The notes under the pieces: model-generated
What the model saw: only the letters and a program-made list of their open reading frames with translations
The model's database searches: none
What the model was told of the DNA's origin: nothing
Program-made: the position numbers and the translations under genes
Assembly (NCBI RefSeq): GCF_021497505.1
Contig: NZ_CP069349.1
Span: 62,001 to 126,000, forward strand
Origin: Turicibacter sp. TJ11
GTDB taxonomy: Bacteria > Bacillota_I > Bacilli_A > MOL361 > Turicibacteraceae
DNA: 64,000 nucleotides
Direction: 5' to 3'
Part shown: positions 48,868 to 57,228 of the stretch, piece by piece
How the letters are laid out: every line of letters begins with the position of its first letter
Numbering within the stretch: position 1 is the stretch's first letter

Positions 48868-50205
48868 GTGAAAAAATTAGCAGCATCATGCGCAGTATTA
48901 TTTGGGTTATCAGCTATGGTAGCTTGTTCAAATGGAAATGAAGAAAACCAAGAACAAGAAAACAAAGATTTAGTTACTTCAATTGAAAATCCAGTTGAAA
49001 TCGAATTCTGGCATGCAATGTCAGGACCAAACGAAGAAGCAGTTAATAAATTAGTTGAAGATTTCAATGGAACAGTTGGTCAAGAAAAAGGAATTACAGT
49101 TAAACCAGTTTATCAAGGGGCTTATAACGATTTAAAATCAAAAGTAACAGCAGCTATTAAAGCAAAAAATGCACCAGCTATTTCTCAAGCATATCCTGAT
49201 TGGGTAGCAGAGTACTTACAGTCTGGAGCAGTTGTTGAATTAGATAATTATATTTTTGATGAAGAAGTAGGAATTAAAGACTTTGAAGATATTGCTGAAG
49301 CATATCGTAAAGAAAATAGCCAATATGAAGGAAATAAATTCTACTCTTTACCGTTTAACAAATCAACAGAAGTTTTATATTATAATAAAACATTCTTCGA
49401 AGAAAATAACTTAACAGTTCCAACAACTTGGGAAGAAATGGAACAAGTTTCTAAACAAATCACAGAATTAACAGGACATCCAGCACTTGGATTTGATTCA
49501 GCTGAAAATACATTCATTACATTAGTAAAACAATTTGGTGGAGAATATACAACATCAAATGGTGAAGTATTATTCGGTGAAACAGATGCAGCTGTTGAAA
49601 TGTTAGAAATGATCAAACGTAATACAGATGCAGGTTACTGGCGTTTACCTGGTGAAGATAAATACATGTCAGGACCATTCATCAGTGGTTTAGTACAAAT
49701 GTATGTAGGATCAACATCAGGAGCATCACATGTTATGAACGGAATTGCAGAAGCAGAAAATCAATTTGAATGGTCGGCTGCACCAATTCCACAACAAAGT
49801 GAAGAGACTAAAGCAGTTATCCAACAAGGAACAAACGTTGTTATCATGAAACAAGGTGAAACAACAGATGAACAAGTATATGGAGCTTATGAATTCGCTA
49901 AGTTTTTAGGAACTTATGATGCTAACCTTTACTGGACAATGAATACAGGATACTTACCAATCCGTCAAACAGTTGTAGATTCAGAAGAATATCAAAACTA
50001 CATCGTTGAATCTGGAGACATGACAAAAGAAGCAGGTCCTGCTCAATCAGACTACTACTTCTATGATGTTGTCTTTACAAATGATGATTTCACATCATAT
50101 AATGTACGTTCACAAGCTGGTGTAGCAGTTGAAAATGTTGTATTAAATAACATGGAACCAGCTCAAGCGATTGAAGAAGCTTTAAAAGCATTAGGTTTAA
50201 ACTAA
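48868..50205 (+). CDS. Extracellular solute-binding lipoprotein, glycerol-3-phosphate/sugar type (UgpB-like), orphan
   Basis: This is a family-1 ABC-importer binding protein. A lipoprotein signal ends at MVAC (Cys19 from the GTG start), then an acidic Asn/Glu/Gln-rich linker leads to the binding domain (EIEFWHAMSGPNEEAVNKLVEDFN, YYNKTFFEENNLTVPTTWEEM, GGEYTTSNGEVLFG). The pattern is closest to glycerol-3-phosphate or sugar binders; the ligand is inferred. I prefer the GTG at 48868 because the AGGAGG is 8 bases before it, while the ATG at 48862 is only 2 bases away. No permease or ATPase is near. A hairpin terminator ends this single-gene unit. Confidence 0.88.
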   Translation: MKKLAASCAVLFGLSAMVACSNGNEENQEQENKDLVTSIENPVEIEFWHAMSGPNEEAVNKLVEDFNGTVGQEKGITVKPVYQGAYNDLKSKVTAAIKAKNAPAISQAYPDWVAEYLQSGAVVELDNYIFDEEVGIKDFEDIAEAYRKENSQYEGNKFYSLPFNKSTEVLYYNKTFFEENNLTVPTTWEEMEQVSKQITELTGHPALGFDSAENTFITLVKQFGGEYTTSNGEVLFGETDAAVEMLEMIKRNTDAGYWRLPGEDKYMSGPFISGLVQMYVGSTSGASHVMNGIAEAENQFEWSAAPIPQQSEETKAVIQQGTNVVIMKQGETTDEQVYGAYEFAKFLGTYDANLYWTMNTGYLPIRQTVVDSEEYQNYIVESGDMTKEAGPAQSDYYFYDVVFTNDDFTSYNVRSQAGVAVENVVLNNMEPAQAIEEALKALGLN

Positions 50206-50207
50206 AT

Positions 50208-50240
50208 TAAAAAGAGATAGTCTATTGGCTATCTCTTTTT
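50208..50240 (+). terminator. Terminator after the binding lipoprotein gene
   Basis: AAAAAGAGATAG pairs perfectly with CTATCTCTTTTT around TCTATTGG. Confidence 0.9.
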
Positions 50241-50518
50241 GCACTCATAAAAAAAATAAATGAAAGAACTCTTGTAGATCTTAATAAGAAAAAAAAGAAT
50301 ATTAAAAATTTTTTAAACCTTAGTATCACTGCTGATTTAAGATTTTTTAGAAGTTATAAAGATTTTTATTCCGTTAAAATTCTTTACATGGCAAAGTATA
50401 CTTAGTTAATTATCTGGTACAAAAGTTATAAAAAGAGTATAGATTAAAGGATTGATGTTCGTTTTTTATGTCAGATTTTGTTATAATATTAAAAGAGTAA
50501 AGTGAGGGGTTGGAGTTA
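50241..50518 (+). other. 278-base gap before the PHP gene
   Basis: AT-rich, with a TATAAT near 50482 that could serve the PHP gene. I see no ORF and no operator-like dyad. Confidence 0.5.
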
Positions 50519-51343
50519 GTGTTAGTAGATTTACATATGCATTCTTATTATTCAGATGGTTCATTTTCCCCACGTGAGGTGGTAGAGTTAGCCAAGGAAA
50601 AAGGATTAGGATTTATTTCAATTACGGATCATAATACGATTGAAGCTCATGAAGAATTTGAGTTAGCTTGTCAAGAATTAGGAATGAACTACGTGTTAGG
50701 TGTAGAATTAGATTGTGTTTTTAACAATCGATCAATTCATTTATTAGCATACGATTTTAAAGTGAATGACGAATTTGCTGCTATTATTAAAAAATCACGT
50801 CAACAACTGGATCAAATGGGAGTTGATTTAATTAAACTGATGGAAAAAGATTATGATCATCTTTCATCGCAAGACTACGAAGCTTATAGTTATGATCGTC
50901 GTCTAGGTGGATTTAAAGGAATTCACTACTTACATGATCGAGGACTAACTGAGACGCTTATGGACGGCTTAAAGATTTATCGTGATTATCATATCTTTTA
51001 TAAAGATTATGACTTTCCAACAGTAGAAGAAGCCATTAAACAAATTCATCAATGTGGTGGAAAAGCTATTTTAGCTCATCCTGGAAAGTATTATCGTCAT
51101 CATTCAATGAGTGAAGTGGGTGCGGACTTTGAACAGTTAGTTTCAATTCATATTGATGGAATCGAGTGTTATTACCCTATTCATAGTCAAGAATTAACAG
51201 AGTACTGTGTTAAGTTTTGTGAAGAACATGATTTAATGATTACAGTCGGTTGTGATTGTCATGGGGAAATGAGTAAAAAAGAGAGTGAATACATCATGGG
51301 ATGTATTAAAAAGGATGTAAGTGATCTTAGATTAAAATTCTAA
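50519..51343 (+). CDS. PHP-domain phosphoesterase (TrpH/YciV-like)
   Basis: This metal-dependent hydrolase of 274 residues has the PHP motifs in order: VDLHMHSYYSDG (motif I), SITDHNTIEAHEEF (II), GVELDC (III), AILAHPGKYYRHH (about 190), and the late VGCDCHG segment. Related TrpH/RnaAM enzymes hydrolyse 3',5'-bisphosphate nucleotides or remove 5'-nucleotides from RNA; which applies here cannot be read from sequence. The GTG at 50519 is preferred, with GAGGGG 9 bases upstream. A TTG at 50510 is directly against that site. It lies between two binding lipoprotein genes but shares no obvious operon with them. Confidence 0.88.
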   Translation: MLVDLHMHSYYSDGSFSPREVVELAKEKGLGFISITDHNTIEAHEEFELACQELGMNYVLGVELDCVFNNRSIHLLAYDFKVNDEFAAIIKKSRQQLDQMGVDLIKLMEKDYDHLSSQDYEAYSYDRRLGGFKGIHYLHDRGLTETLMDGLKIYRDYHIFYKDYDFPTVEEAIKQIHQCGGKAILAHPGKYYRHHSMSEVGADFEQLVSIHIDGIECYYPIHSQELTEYCVKFCEEHDLMITVGCDCHGEMSKKESEYIMGCIKKDVSDLRLKF

Positions 51344-51374
51344 TTAAAAGAATAAATAAATTTTATGCATTTTG

Positions 51375-51409
51375 TGTAACCGTTATCTCAATGGTTAAAA
51401 ACGGTTACA
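51375..51409 (+). promoter_or_regulatory. Twin cre boxes forming a perfect TGTAACCGTT/AACGGTTACA dyad
   Basis: Two cre-like sites, each matching the consensus at 13 of 14 positions, lie at 51375-51388 (TGTAACCGTTATCT) and 51396-51409 (TAAAAACGGTTACA). Their centres are 21 bp apart, two helical turns. The outer ten bases on each side are perfect inverted repeats. Both are upstream of the -35, at about -80 and -58, a position known for CcpA activation at ackA-type genes. Confidence 0.65.
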
Positions 51410-51425
51410 TAAGATGGGTGTCTCA

Positions 51426-51454
51426 TTGAATGTATTCGCTTACAATGCTATATT
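51426..51454 (+). promoter_or_regulatory. Promoter of the second MalE-like lipoprotein gene
   Basis: A -35 TTGAAT (51426-51431) and a -10 TATATT (51449-51454) are 17 bp apart, 41 bases before the start codon. Confidence 0.7.
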
Positions 51455-51495
51455 GTTTAATGTAAGCAGTTAATTAAATACGGGGGGCAAAGAAA

Positions 51496-52803
51496 ATGAA
51501 AAAATTATTATCAATGGGTTTAATCGCTTCTTTATCGTTAGCAGGGCTAATCGGTTGTGGCAATGAGGGAGGAAATGACTCTTCAACAACGATGCCAAAT
51601 TCATCAGAACAAGGGTCACAAACATCTGATTCTAATGGATCAAGTAGTGGGGATAAGGTAGAGGTTAAATTATGGTTAGATAATGATGATTATGGGGCTG
51701 CGATGGAAGAAGCACTTGAAGCTGCTTTACCAAACATTGATATCATCTTTGAAAATGTTGGATCAGTAGATGCTTTAAGTAAATTAGAACTTGATGGACC
51801 AGCAGGTCTTGGAGCAGATGTCTTTATTATTCCTCATGATAATATGAGTACAGGAATTAACGGACAAATGCTATTACCATTAAGTTCAGATATGGGAGCA
51901 GATATTGAAGAACGTTTCATTGATGCATCAGTTGGAACTGTAAAAGTAGATAATACTTATTATGGAATGCCGTTATCAACAGAAACAGTTGCTTTATTCT
52001 ACAACAAAACATTGTTAGATGAAAACGGATTTGATGTAGCCAAATCATTTGAAGAAATTAAAGAACAAGCTGCTAAATATAATGATGCTTCATCAAATAA
52101 ATTCTTAATGCGTTATGAAGCAGGAAATTCATATACCATGCATTTATTCTTAACTGCAGGTGGATTTGAATTATATGGCCCAACTCATGATGACGCTTCA
52201 CAAGTTAACTTAAATTCACAAGGTGTTATCGACGGTTTAACATTTTATGAATCAATGAAAGAATATTTAAATGTTCCATATGCAGATTTAAACTGGGATT
52301 CAGTTGAAGTTGAGTTTGCTAAAGGAAATGTGCCTTATATTATCACTGGTCCATGGTCAATTCAAGAGGTAACAACACAAGATGCAGGATTTGAATGGGG
52401 AATTACAACAATTCCAACCATTAATGGGGTTCAACCTGAAACATTCTCAGGAAATATTATTGCATGTATTAGCGCCTACACAGAGCATCCACAAGAAGCT
52501 AAACAAGTATTAGAATTTTTAGGATCTGAAGAAGGATTAAAAGTAATGTATGATGTTAAAGGATCAATTCCGGCATTAAAAGATGCAACAGTTATTGAGG
52601 GAATTAATGAAGATCCTTATGTATTAGGTATTTTAGAACAAGCACAATTCACACAAGCAATGCCAGTTTTACCTGAAATGTCTAGCTACTGGGGAGCAGC
52701 TGAAACAATGTATCGTTCAGTATGGGAAGGATTATCAACTCCAGAAGAAGCTGCTGAAAAAGCATTAACAGATTATAATGCAGCGTTAGAATTAGCGCAA
52801 TAA
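51496..52803 (+). CDS. Extracellular sugar-binding lipoprotein, MalE-like, paralog of 4729-6039, orphan
   Basis: This protein of 435 residues has a lipoprotein signal ending in LIGC (Cys21), a Ser/Thr/Gln-rich tether of about 30 residues and a family-1 binding domain. It matches the 4729-6039 protein along its whole length (VKLWLDNDDYGA, KLELDGPAGLGADVF, NIIACIS, and an end MYRSVWEGLSTPEEAAEKAL). The tethers differ: this one lacks the tandem repeat. Maltose or maltodextrin binding is likely, but which of the two paralogs takes which sugar is unknown. GGGGGGC precedes the ATG. No transport genes are adjacent, and a terminator follows. Confidence 0.9.
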   Translation: MKKLLSMGLIASLSLAGLIGCGNEGGNDSSTTMPNSSEQGSQTSDSNGSSSGDKVEVKLWLDNDDYGAAMEEALEAALPNIDIIFENVGSVDALSKLELDGPAGLGADVFIIPHDNMSTGINGQMLLPLSSDMGADIEERFIDASVGTVKVDNTYYGMPLSTETVALFYNKTLLDENGFDVAKSFEEIKEQAAKYNDASSNKFLMRYEAGNSYTMHLFLTAGGFELYGPTHDDASQVNLNSQGVIDGLTFYESMKEYLNVPYADLNWDSVEVEFAKGNVPYIITGPWSIQEVTTQDAGFEWGITTIPTINGVQPETFSGNIIACISAYTEHPQEAKQVLEFLGSEEGLKVMYDVKGSIPALKDATVIEGINEDPYVLGILEQAQFTQAMPVLPEMSSYWGAAETMYRSVWEGLSTPEEAAEKALTDYNAALELAQ

Positions 52804-52819
52804 TCACACACACTAAACA

Positions 52820-52849
52820 AAAACTACCTGTTAAACAGGTAGTTTTTTA
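52820..52849 (+). terminator. Terminator after the second MalE-like gene
   Basis: AAACTACCTGTT pairs with AACAGGTAGTTT and is followed by a T-run. Confidence 0.9.
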
Positions 52850-53134
52850 TTATGCCCTGTTAGTTAGTTTCTAAGAAAAATCAAACTTAACTAGTTCTTT
52901 AAAGATCACATCTATGTTTCAATTCCGTTTATAGGAGAAAAACAATTATAAACTCTATTGTATGTAGGTTATTTTAAACGAAAAATAAAGTTAATAAAAT
53001 TGGTTTATGATAAAATAGAGAAGTCTAGATTCATATTTTTTTAAAATAATGGGTGAACGTTAGACGGTCTTGGAACGAGGACACCCCAGCTATAGAGTAC
53101 TTATTTGGTTTGATACAGTTAGGAGATTAAGATT
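52850..53134 (+). other. 285-base gap with an unusual GC-rich leader
   Basis: A TAAAAT (near 53014) is a probable -10. The leader from about 53020 includes a stretch at 53047-53100 that is clearly GC-richer than its surroundings. There GTCTT pairs with AGGAC around GGAACG, and GGGT with ACCC outside it. This could be a cis-acting RNA. It fits no riboswitch class I know. Confidence 0.4.
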
Positions 53135-53551
53135 ATGGAAAAGCGAATTAAACGAGCCATTAATAATCATCAAAAGGGTTATAACTGCTCTCAAGCGGTA
53201 TTGTGTGCGTATCATGATTTAATCGGACTAGAGGAAAGACAAGCTTTCAAAATAGCAGAGGGGTTTGGAAGTGGTATGGGGGGCTTACGTCATACTTGTG
53301 GTGCTGTGACTGCTATGTTTATGGTAGCTAGTTATTTTTCATCAGACGGTGATACGATACAAAATGATTCAAGAAAGTCATGCTATCAAAGTATTCATGA
53401 TTTGGCAAAAACATTTGAAGTAAAAAACAGTTCTCTTATGTGTGATCAATTGTTAAATTGTAAACACCATCAACGTTATGAAAAGCTGTGTACTTCATAT
53501 GTCGAAGATGCAGTTATCTTATTAGAAGAGTGGCGAAGTAAAAAAGCGTAG
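53135..53551 (+). CDS. C_GCAxxG_C_C family protein
   Basis: This 138-residue protein belongs to a small family named for spaced cysteines. The Cys in GYNCSQAVLCAY, the Cys-Gly-Ala in RHTCGAVTAMFMVASYF (the CGA-x-x-x motif), and later Cys residues in SLMCDQLLNC and KLCTSY follow the family pattern. Its function is not established; a redox or metal-binding role is usually assumed. TTAGGAGA precedes the ATG. Its stop overlaps a terminator. No redox partner is encoded beside it. Confidence 0.85.
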   Translation: MEKRIKRAINNHQKGYNCSQAVLCAYHDLIGLEERQAFKIAEGFGSGMGGLRHTCGAVTAMFMVASYFSSDGDTIQNDSRKSCYQSIHDLAKTFEVKNSSLMCDQLLNCKHHQRYEKLCTSYVEDAVILLEEWRSKKA

Positions 53552-53576
53552 AACCTTAAGTTTTACGCTTTTTATT
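53541..53576 (+). terminator. Terminator overlapping the end of the C_GCAxxG_C_C gene
   Basis: AAAAAGCGTA (which contains the stop codon) pairs with TACGCTTTTT. Confidence 0.85.
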
Positions 53577-53621
53577 TAATTTATTGTGACAAACAGTTAA
53601 TCAATGAATGAAACGGTTGAA

Positions 53622-53649
53622 TAAAAAAAGACACTCTGATTGAGTGTCT
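53622..53649 (-). terminator. Terminator of the first symporter gene
   Basis: On the minus strand AGACACTC pairs with GAGTGTCT around ATTGA-type loop bases and is followed by a run of seven T. Confidence 0.85.
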
Positions 53650-53657
53650 AATAAAGA

Positions 53658-55007
53658 TTATTTTGTTTCTTGGAAATAAACTTGTTCATCTAAGCAATTT
53701 TCTGATTTAGCTACAACAACAGCTGTTGCAGAGTCTCCAACTACGTTTAATGCTGTGACTAACATTTCAACTGGACGGTTAATAGCTAAAATTAACGAGT
53801 ATGCAAGAACGGCTGCATCATTTTGATACCCCATACCAGATAACACAGTAAATAAGATGACAGCTCCAGCACCAGGTGCAGCTGGCGTTCCGATTGAAGC
53901 AATTAAAGCTAAAATAGCAATTAATGAAATACTTCCAAATGTGACGTCATATCCGGCACTTGAGGCAATGAAAATAGCGGCAATCACTTGCATAATAGCT
54001 GTTCCGTTCATATTGATCGTCATACCAAGAGGTAAAATAAATGAGGCAATCTCATTATTAACCCCTAGCTCATCAACAGTTGTTTTAGTATTTAACGGTA
54101 ATGTTGCTGCGGAAGAAGACGTTGAGAATCCAAACATGGCAACTTTTCCAATTTTCTTAACAAACGGCATTGGATTTAAACGTGTTGTTACAAAAATAAA
54201 TAAGGCATATCCAAAGATTAAGAATACTAATAACGTGATAACGACAGTAATTACATAAGCTAACGCAGGTTTTAAATGTTCAACACCATAGATAGCAAAT
54301 GTACGAGTTAATAAAATAAAAATAGCGAATGGTCCGAATTTAGTAATTAAGAATGTTAAAAAGACAGTGATAATTTTATTAATATCTTCTAGTAGCTTTT
54401 TTAAAACTAAAATTTCTTTTCCTAAATGGTTAATTGATAGTCCTGTAACAACGGCTAAAAAGACAATAGATAAGATACTTCCATTTGTTGAAAAAACAGA
54501 TGTAATGTTATTAGGGATCGCATTGACAAAGATTAATAATGGATTTGAACCTGTTGAACCCGTTTGTGCTGTAATGTTATTAATATTAACATTGAATAAT
54601 CCCATTTTATTAGCAAATAACCCAACGATTCCAGCTAGAATTAAAGCGAAAAATGATGTTCCTAAAAATCCACCAATTGTTTTATATGATAATCGTCCTA
54701 ATGTTTTAGTATCAGAGATACGACACATCGCTAAAGCGATTGAAGTAAATACCATTGGAACAATAACTAACTGCATTGAGTTTAAGAATAATTGTCCTAA
54801 GATATAAAAGATTCCTATTGCATCTTGAGCTCCTTCGGCACTGATATCTTGAAATAAGATTTTATTGATCGTTGCCCAAAGATCCGTATTCCCTGACGTT
54901 AATAAATTTTCACGTAATAGTAAGAATAATGATCCTGTTACTAAACCACCAATAAGTGCAATTACCATATGAATGGCTAAACGATTGTTATTTTGTTTTT
55001 TAGTCAT
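53658..55007 (-). CDS. Dicarboxylate/amino acid:cation symporter (DAACS family), attenuator-controlled copy
   Basis: This is a secondary transporter of the GltP/DctA/SstT fold, moving dicarboxylates or amino acids with sodium or protons. About eight membrane helices and two re-entrant loops are seen. The serine-rich loop is FSTSSSAATLPL and the transport motif MTINMNGTA is intact; IGTPAAPGAGAVI and NRPVEMLVTALNVVGDS match family binding-site regions. At 449 residues it is full length. The start is taken at 55007, after GAGGAGAG; an upstream ATG lacks a site. It is a tandem paralog of 55469-56845. A terminator lies inside its 5' leader. Confidence 0.92.
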   Translation of the reverse strand: MTKKQNNNRLAIHMVIALIGGLVTGSLFLLLRENLLTSGNTDLWATINKILFQDISAEGAQDAIGIFYILGQLFLNSMQLVIVPMVFTSIALAMCRISDTKTLGRLSYKTIGGFLGTSFFALILAGIVGLFANKMGLFNVNINNITAQTGSTGSNPLLIFVNAIPNNITSVFSTNGSILSIVFLAVVTGLSINHLGKEILVLKKLLEDINKIITVFLTFLITKFGPFAIFILLTRTFAIYGVEHLKPALAYVITVVITLLVFLIFGYALFIFVTTRLNPMPFVKKIGKVAMFGFSTSSSAATLPLNTKTTVDELGVNNEIASFILPLGMTINMNGTAIMQVIAAIFIASSAGYDVTFGSISLIAILALIASIGTPAAPGAGAVILFTVLSGMGYQNDAAVLAYSLILAINRPVEMLVTALNVVGDSATAVVVAKSENCLDEQVYFQETK

Positions 55008-55238
55008 TGAGTAAGTCTCTCCTCTTTTCATAGATGTTAGGACCCAATCACCTCATCTTATGAAACAACTTGTATAAGATGAAAAAAAGCCTTAAGTCCC
55101 ATTGATTTCACGAACTTAAGGCATAAATGAATACAGCAATATTACTAAGCGATGTTTTGGTTGATCGATTAGTATGATATAACGACTATATTTTTCCTTA
55201 ATTACTTCTCATGAGCAATCTTAAAGGGTTCCTACTAG
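55008..55238 (-). promoter_or_regulatory. Attenuator-type leader of the first symporter gene
   Basis: Read on the minus strand, the leader is about 230 nt from a start near 55238. It has three possible stems (one joining ACTAA...UUAGU around CGAU/AUCG), then a strong terminator: GCCTTAAGT/ACTTAAGGC (55122-55089) followed by seven T. A second hairpin, CATCTTAT/ATAAGATG, lies between it and the start codon. A terminator more than 70 bases inside the leader and before the gene implies transcription attenuation. No T-box or known aptamer was recognised. Confidence 0.65.
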
Positions 55239-55244
55239 TGATTA

Positions 55245-55273
55245 AATATACATTGTTCTTGAAGATGAGTCAA
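55245..55273 (-). promoter_or_regulatory. Promoter of the first symporter gene
   Basis: On the minus strand, -35 TTGACT (55273-55268) and -10 TATATT (55250-55245) are 17 bp apart. The spacer begins CATCTTCAAGA, almost as in the paralog's promoter. Confidence 0.75.
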
Positions 55274-55434
55274 GTATTTTTGAAAAAAAGAGTGAAAAAT
55301 GTCACTTTTTGTACGTTGAGAATTAGAATGAAATCAGTTCTGTGATTAAAGTTTACAAGGAGTACAAGTAATAAGTTATTACAATTACAATGATTTATGA
55401 AGTATAACAATGAAAATTAATGAGTTTAATGAGA

Positions 55435-55466
55435 ATCAAAAAAGAGGTCTAATTAAAGACCTCTTT
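55435..55466 (-). terminator. Terminator of the second symporter gene
   Basis: AAAAGAGGTCT pairs with AGACCTCTTTT around AATTA, with a T-run on the minus strand. Confidence 0.88.
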
Positions 55467-55468
55467 TA

Positions 55469-56845
55469 TTAATTAATAGATAGTTTTTCAGATTCAGTGT
55501 AGTAGATTGATTCGTCTAAGCATCCTTCTGATTTAGCAACGACTACGGCTGTTGCGGCATCACCCACTACATTAAGTGAGGTAGTCACCATTTCGATTGG
55601 GCGATTAATCGCTAAAATTAAGGAATACGTTAGAATTGTCATTTCATTCGAGTAACCCATTGCTGTTAAAATAGTAAATAAGATGACCGTTCCTGAACCA
55701 GGAGCGGCAGGAGTTCCGACGGATGAAATTAAGGCCAACACTGAAATCATAAGAATACTTCCTAATGTTACTTCATACCCTGCACTTGAAGCAATGAAGA
55801 TAGTGGCAATGATCTGATAAATAGCTGTACCATTCATATTAATCGTCATACCTAAAGGTAGGATAAATGACGTTAATTCATCTGATACCCCAAGTTCTTT
55901 TGTCACCGTTTGTTGATTTAACGGTAAGGTAGATGCCGATGAATTCATTGAGAAAGCAAATAAAGCAACCTTTCCCATCTTTTTAATGAAATAAATAGGA
56001 TTTAAACGAGTAAATAAAAAGATATAAATAGAATAACCAAAGATTAAAAATGGGAGGCTTACTAAAAAGACAGTCCCCATATAGGCTAAAGCAGGTTTTA
56101 AATGCTCAATACCATAAATAGCAAAGGTACGTGTAATAAGCACAAAAACAGCTAATGGACCAAACTTAGTAATTAAAAAAGTTAAAAAGACAGTGACCAT
56201 TTGATTAACTTCTTCTAATAACCTTTTAAAAACTTTAATTTGATCTCCTAAATGATTAAAGCATAGTCCCGTCACAACGGCTAAAAAGACAACTGCTAAA
56301 ACATTCCCATTACTTGATAAAACAGAAGTAATATTATTTGGAACAGCGTTTAAGATGATCAGTAGGGGGTTAGTTCCAGTACTTCCAGATTGAGTTGTCA
56401 CATCACCAATAGCTGTTGATGTGAACCAACCAAGATGATTAGCTATTAATCCAACTAAACCAGCGCAAATCAAAGCAGCAATTGAAGTAAATAAAAATCC
56501 TAAAACGGTTTTATAGGCAATACGTCCTAGTTTTTTTGTATCAGAAATTCGGCACATCGCTAATGCAATCGAAGTAAAAACCATTGGAATAATAATCAGT
56601 TGCATCGCATTCAAAAAGAGTTGACCAATGATATAAAATAAACCGAACGCATCACTTCCTGCTTCTGTACTAATATCTTCAAATAACAGTTGATAAATCA
56701 TATTCCAAATGCCTTCTTGGTTAGATAAAAGTAGCTTTTCTCTTAAAAACAAAAATCCAATACCAGCAATTAATCCCATGACTAAGGCAGCTGTCATTTT
56801 GATGGCTAAATGATGAGTTTTTTTAGTATGATTCTTTGCTCTCAT
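55469..56845 (-). CDS. Dicarboxylate/amino acid:cation symporter (DAACS family), second copy
   Basis: This protein of 458 residues matches the neighbouring symporter along its length, with the same MTINMNGTA motif and the serine loop FSMNSSASTLPL. The IGLVANH and SVGTPAAPGSGTVI regions are also the same. Two small differences in the serine loop (Ser-Met-Asn for Ser-Thr-Ser) might alter substrate choice. I start at 56845, where GAGGAG lies just upstream; the open frame adds 12 residues with no site. It has its own promoter and terminator, but no attenuator in its leader. Confidence 0.92.
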   Translation of the reverse strand: MRAKNHTKKTHHLAIKMTAALVMGLIAGIGFLFLREKLLLSNQEGIWNMIYQLLFEDISTEAGSDAFGLFYIIGQLFLNAMQLIIIPMVFTSIALAMCRISDTKKLGRIAYKTVLGFLFTSIAALICAGLVGLIANHLGWFTSTAIGDVTTQSGSTGTNPLLIILNAVPNNITSVLSSNGNVLAVVFLAVVTGLCFNHLGDQIKVFKRLLEEVNQMVTVFLTFLITKFGPLAVFVLITRTFAIYGIEHLKPALAYMGTVFLVSLPFLIFGYSIYIFLFTRLNPIYFIKKMGKVALFAFSMNSSASTLPLNQQTVTKELGVSDELTSFILPLGMTINMNGTAIYQIIATIFIASSAGYEVTLGSILMISVLALISSVGTPAAPGSGTVILFTILTAMGYSNEMTILTYSLILAINRPIEMVTTSLNVVGDAATAVVVAKSEGCLDESIYYTESEKLSIN

Positions 56846-57228
56846 GTTCTTTCTCCTCGTGTTAATCGGTATTTCTACCATTAAATAATCTTATTTTTCT
56901 ACTTTCTAAATACTCTATATGTCCTTGACTTTAAGATCGGAATAGAAGTTTGTGAAAAAAAATGTATTTAGATAGTTAATTACTATACCCTTACATCTTG
57001 AAGATGTCAATAGTGAAATTATGGGTGATAAAACAGTTGATTCACTTACTTGATTTAAAATGAATTTAGACTTTCTATATATAAGAAAATCGAGGATCGA
57101 TTTTTTGTGAAAAAATGATTAATCTATAGATGATTTCTATTAATAAACACGAAAATGTCTACTAGATTAATTAAATAATCGGTTTTATAATGAAATTATT
57201 AACAAAGTCAATTTGAGGAGTGAAGGAA
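56846..57228. promoter_or_regulatory. 383-base divergent region between the second symporter and aroE
   Basis: On the minus strand -35 TTGACA (57010-57005) and -10 TATAGT (56987-56982) are 17 bp apart and drive the symporter. On the plus strand TATAAT (57186-57191) probably serves aroE, with a weak -35. The rest is AT-rich, and I see nothing else. Confidence 0.65.

Noticed and set aside
53857-54807. Plus-strand open frames inside the symporter gene
   Set aside because: Antisense shadows of a well-conserved transporter, with no start signals.
55008-55238. T-box riboswitch before the symporter
   Set aside because: The conserved AGGGTGGNACCGCG core is absent, so only a general attenuator is claimed.
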